Origin: Dasypus novemcinctus
Lineage: Eukaryota; Chordata; Mammalia; Cingulata; Dasypodidae
DNA: 64,000 nt
Direction of reading: 5' to 3'
NCBI RefSeq assembly: GCF_030445035.2
Contig: NC_080701.1
Coordinates: 26,938,798-27,002,797, forward strand
The first letter of the stretch is position 1; every line of letters starts with the position of its first letter. The position numbers and the translations under genes are program-made. Positions 26,965-64,000 of this stretch are shown here, piece after piece. The notes under the pieces are model-generated. The model did not search any database, had not been told where the DNA came from, and saw only the letters and a list, made by a program, of their open reading frames with translations.

Positions 26965-27984
26965 TTCTACCTTTTAAAGTTTAAAAAGTCTACACAAAAT
27001 TAATTAGAAATGTGCTGAGATACTAACCACAAATGATGAAGCCATACAACCATTATATTAAATGCCATTTTAAGAGTTCTCAATTTTAAAGCGAACAATA
27101 TCAAAGAAACAGGAAAATAACGCCTATTTTTAAAATTTTAGATATGGTGCTTTTATTCAAAAGAATAAACTTCTTAACAAACTCTTAAATTGCAAAGATT
27201 GAACCAAACTGCTAATCCTTGACAACTCTGTGAGGTAGGTGTCTGCGCAGCCTCAAGGGAGCAATACAATTCCCTTCTTTCCCATGTAGACTCAAAAGCT
27301 GTGAATTGTAGTGCTTGAAACCACTGTCCTAGTGGGCAGTTAAAACAAGTGTTTCATCTGTCTTGTTCCCCACAGAGCCACACCATTTATTATCTGCTCC
27401 TGGGGTTGGACCATCTGTTTCTGTGACAGTTACAATACTGTTGTTTTTAAAAATCCAAATTGTTAGATTTATATGATTTTAACTCTATATCACAGCACTA
27501 TTACTATATTTAAAACACTGATTAACTATATTTGCTTAAATACTCTCTCAAGTACCCTCTGCATTTATTTCCAGTGATCAATGAAGATGGCATAATAAGC
27601 AGATCTAAAGTTCTGAGATGTCAGCATGCTCCCTTTTCAATTTAATAAGACTTCAGATCATACGGTGTTTTTGTATGTTACAAAATTTGCTACAATACAG
27701 CTCTACTAGGAAAGTCTTTGAAGGAACTTCAGAATATTACAAGAAAATTATTATAACCAGAACTGTGACACTTGGAGCAGAACACATGCACAGAAAATAA
27801 AATCCTTTAGAAAATGTCACTGCCATAGCCCCATGCCATAATTGTAATTGGTATGAAATGCATTTCTAGTCTGGTAAATGGTGGTGTAACAAATTCCCAG
27901 CGTTAGCTCTTCAAGTTGGTGTCTACAGCTGTAATGTTACTCTATGAAGTATGCCACCCTCTTTGTTGATTTGGAAGGATTTGT

Positions 27985-28078
27985 GGAGTCTTTTTAGGAG
28001 GTAACTGGGAGTAAACCCAGGACCTTGTACATGGGAAGCAGGTGCTTGCTCAAACCACTGATCTACACCTGCTCCCAA
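27985..28078 (-). repeat. Old tRNA-derived SINE head
   Basis: The minus strand starts GGGAGCAGGTGTAGATCAGT and contains a B-box-like 'ggtcctgggtttactcccag'. It resembles the fragment at 33526-33617 and is older than the DAS-type copies. It lies inside the inferred RNF170 3' UTR. Confidence 0.6.
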
Positions 28079-29685
28079 AGACTCATGAAGTCTTGATGTG
28101 TCACCTTTCTAGACTTTCTCCTTTCTTAGTCAGGAACACCTGGCTATTCTACTCCAAGGAAGGACTAATGTATTCTGAAAGACTTCCAGAGGATCCCTCC
28201 CATTTTCTCTTCTGTTTCCCTTGTCATAACCTTCACCATCAGAAAATTCTATCTAAACAACCTATGTAGGAGTCCTAAGAGTCTAATCTCAGTTCAGTCA
28301 TTGTCATGTGGCTTCAGCAAAAAACTCTGATCTTTAACATTGGGATTTCATCTATGAAAACAAAGGTGATGCTCTGACTTCCTTACAAAATTGATTTAAG
28401 GATAAAATGAAAAGTATGCAAGAAATGGGTTTAATTGTAGTGTGCTCTATGGAAGCATTACTGTTCTTCTCCATGACAAGCAATAGCGCTGTCCCATGCC
28501 CAAATTAGGGAACATCATACTTGACATTTCATTCACAATCTCATTAGTTCATGGCTAATCTGATTAACTTGGGAAAATCAGACAAATTTTTCTCTTTATT
28601 TCCCTAGCTACACATAGTGGGGCTCACTAATAAATTAATGGATGGTTTTACTCTGTGGTGAACATTGTCTCCTGGGCACTGCTATACCACAATGTCCTAA
28701 ATTCACTAATGATCAAAGATAGATGAAGAGAATTAGGATATAATACTTGTGACATTTATGTGAAAAGTGCAGAAGAGAGCATATTATAGCCATTTAAAAA
28801 AAGAGGAAAACAAGTTAGCTTTTCTATCTGTTCACCTCAGGTACATCTGCTTATCCTGCACAGTGTTTTTGATGTTCACTGTCATGAATATCCACTTTGC
28901 CCAGAAATGTACCATACTCCTGTGTTTGCAGCATCACCCAGGCTTCTGAAAAAGTTTTCTCTTTACAAGTTACTTTTATATGTTAATCCTATAAAAGGAC
29001 CAAACTCAAAGTCACAACTGTGAACAAGTGTGCTGCATGAAATATAAATGTTTTTCATCTTGTTAGTTCTCCTCTTGGTTAAAAATTGTTCTTAAACCAG
29101 AATATGATATCAAATTATTAAATTCAACTTTCTTCCTTCAGTTTCAGATGATAAAGAATTGTATCACAACGGAAAAAACAGAACTGCTCCAAATGTACAC
29201 AACTTAGTTGGTACTAAAGGAAACATTGACTTTACCTCAATATTATACAATATTTTATTGTAACAAAAATATTTAGATGAGTTTAATAGTTATATATTAT
29301 CATATAGGTACCCATTGAGGAAGATAAATTGGATAAAATGTGCATTTAGCAATATCTTACTAAACATCCAATTAATCTGAGTTATTTTTGGAAAAACAAA
29401 ATGATACAAAACATCCCTTTTTATATAACTCTACATTTTTTTCCCGAGGCTTTATAGACAACACAGAATCAAGATATAGCTGTAAATCATTATAACTCTA
29501 CCTTAATAATAGAACCTGCAACATGTTAAAGCTCCAGTTATATATTGCTAGACATTTGTCAAATGATTATCAAATATTCATGATACCGTAGTTTTAAGCT
29601 TGTAAGATAATATACTTTATAATACCATTGGTCACTTTGTCTAATTTTACATGAACTCAAATATTCTAGTAAGTCCCATTATTTT

Positions 29686-64000
<34,315 letters not shown>

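Larger units (their letters stand above)
26945..29685 (-). other. RNF170: RNF170 3' UTR (extent inferred)
   Basis: This is AT-rich sequence downstream of the RNF170 stop. A minus-strand AATAAA at 26964-26959 is a reasonable end, giving about 2.7 kb. The stretch contains an old tRNA-SINE head (27990-28078) and a weak MIR-like piece (28300-28440). Without transcripts the true end is uncertain. Confidence 0.45.

Overview
This window is mammalian nuclear DNA, almost certainly from a xenarthran and most likely the nine-banded armadillo (Dasypus). The evidence is a large set of tRNA-derived SINEs with the head motif TGGCCCAGTGGTTAGGG and an (AAAT)n-AATCTTAAAA tail, the armadillo DAS-type family, on both strands, together with L1 copies that have xenarthran-looking 3' UTRs. 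There are no bacterial features and no operons. The two protein-coding genes, THAP1 and RNF170, lie head to tail on the minus strand. I recall the same neighbours and orientation at human 8p11.21. 

Layout: 1-14.4 kb is intergenic, holding old L1 pieces and nine SINEs, two of them nearly identical and young, followed by AT-rich single-copy DNA. About 14.4-19.5 kb is THAP1, complete in three coding exons (213 codons plus stop), with a CpG-island promoter at about 18.8-19.7 kb. From 19.7 to about 26.9 kb is intergenic: an L2 3' end, two copies of an ancient long repeat, an ERV1-type solo LTR inside an L1, a hAT-type MITE and a MaLR-type LTR. RNF170 runs from its probable poly(A) signal near 26.96 kb to beyond the right edge. 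Its last five coding exons (212 codons) are present; the first coding exon, expected to carry about 46 codons, lies past base 64000 or is unrecognised. 

The largest RNF170 intron (35,596-54,394) is a transposon graveyard whose insertion order can be read from target-site duplications (TSDs). At 36.1-44.2 kb an old L1 ORF2 is interrupted three times: by a MaLR-like LTR, by a 5'-truncated L1 3' UTR on the opposite strand, and by a 3.5-kb L1 that keeps its 5' UTR and ORF1 but lacks almost all of ORF2. At 44.9-50.2 kb is a second, nearly full-length dead L1 with a SINE inside a SINE at its ORF1/ORF2 boundary. At 52.5-53.65 kb three SINE insertions sit end to end. 

How the genes act, from family knowledge: THAP1 is a C2CH zinc-finger (THAP) transcription factor with an HCF-1-binding motif and a coiled coil. 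RNF170 is an ER-membrane RING-type E3 ubiquitin ligase that acts on inositol trisphosphate receptors. They are neighbours, not a functional unit. I found no undescribed gene system. The most unusual items are the ORF1-only L1 with intact TSDs, the tandem monomers in its 5' UTR, and a possible divergent transcript at the THAP1 CpG island.
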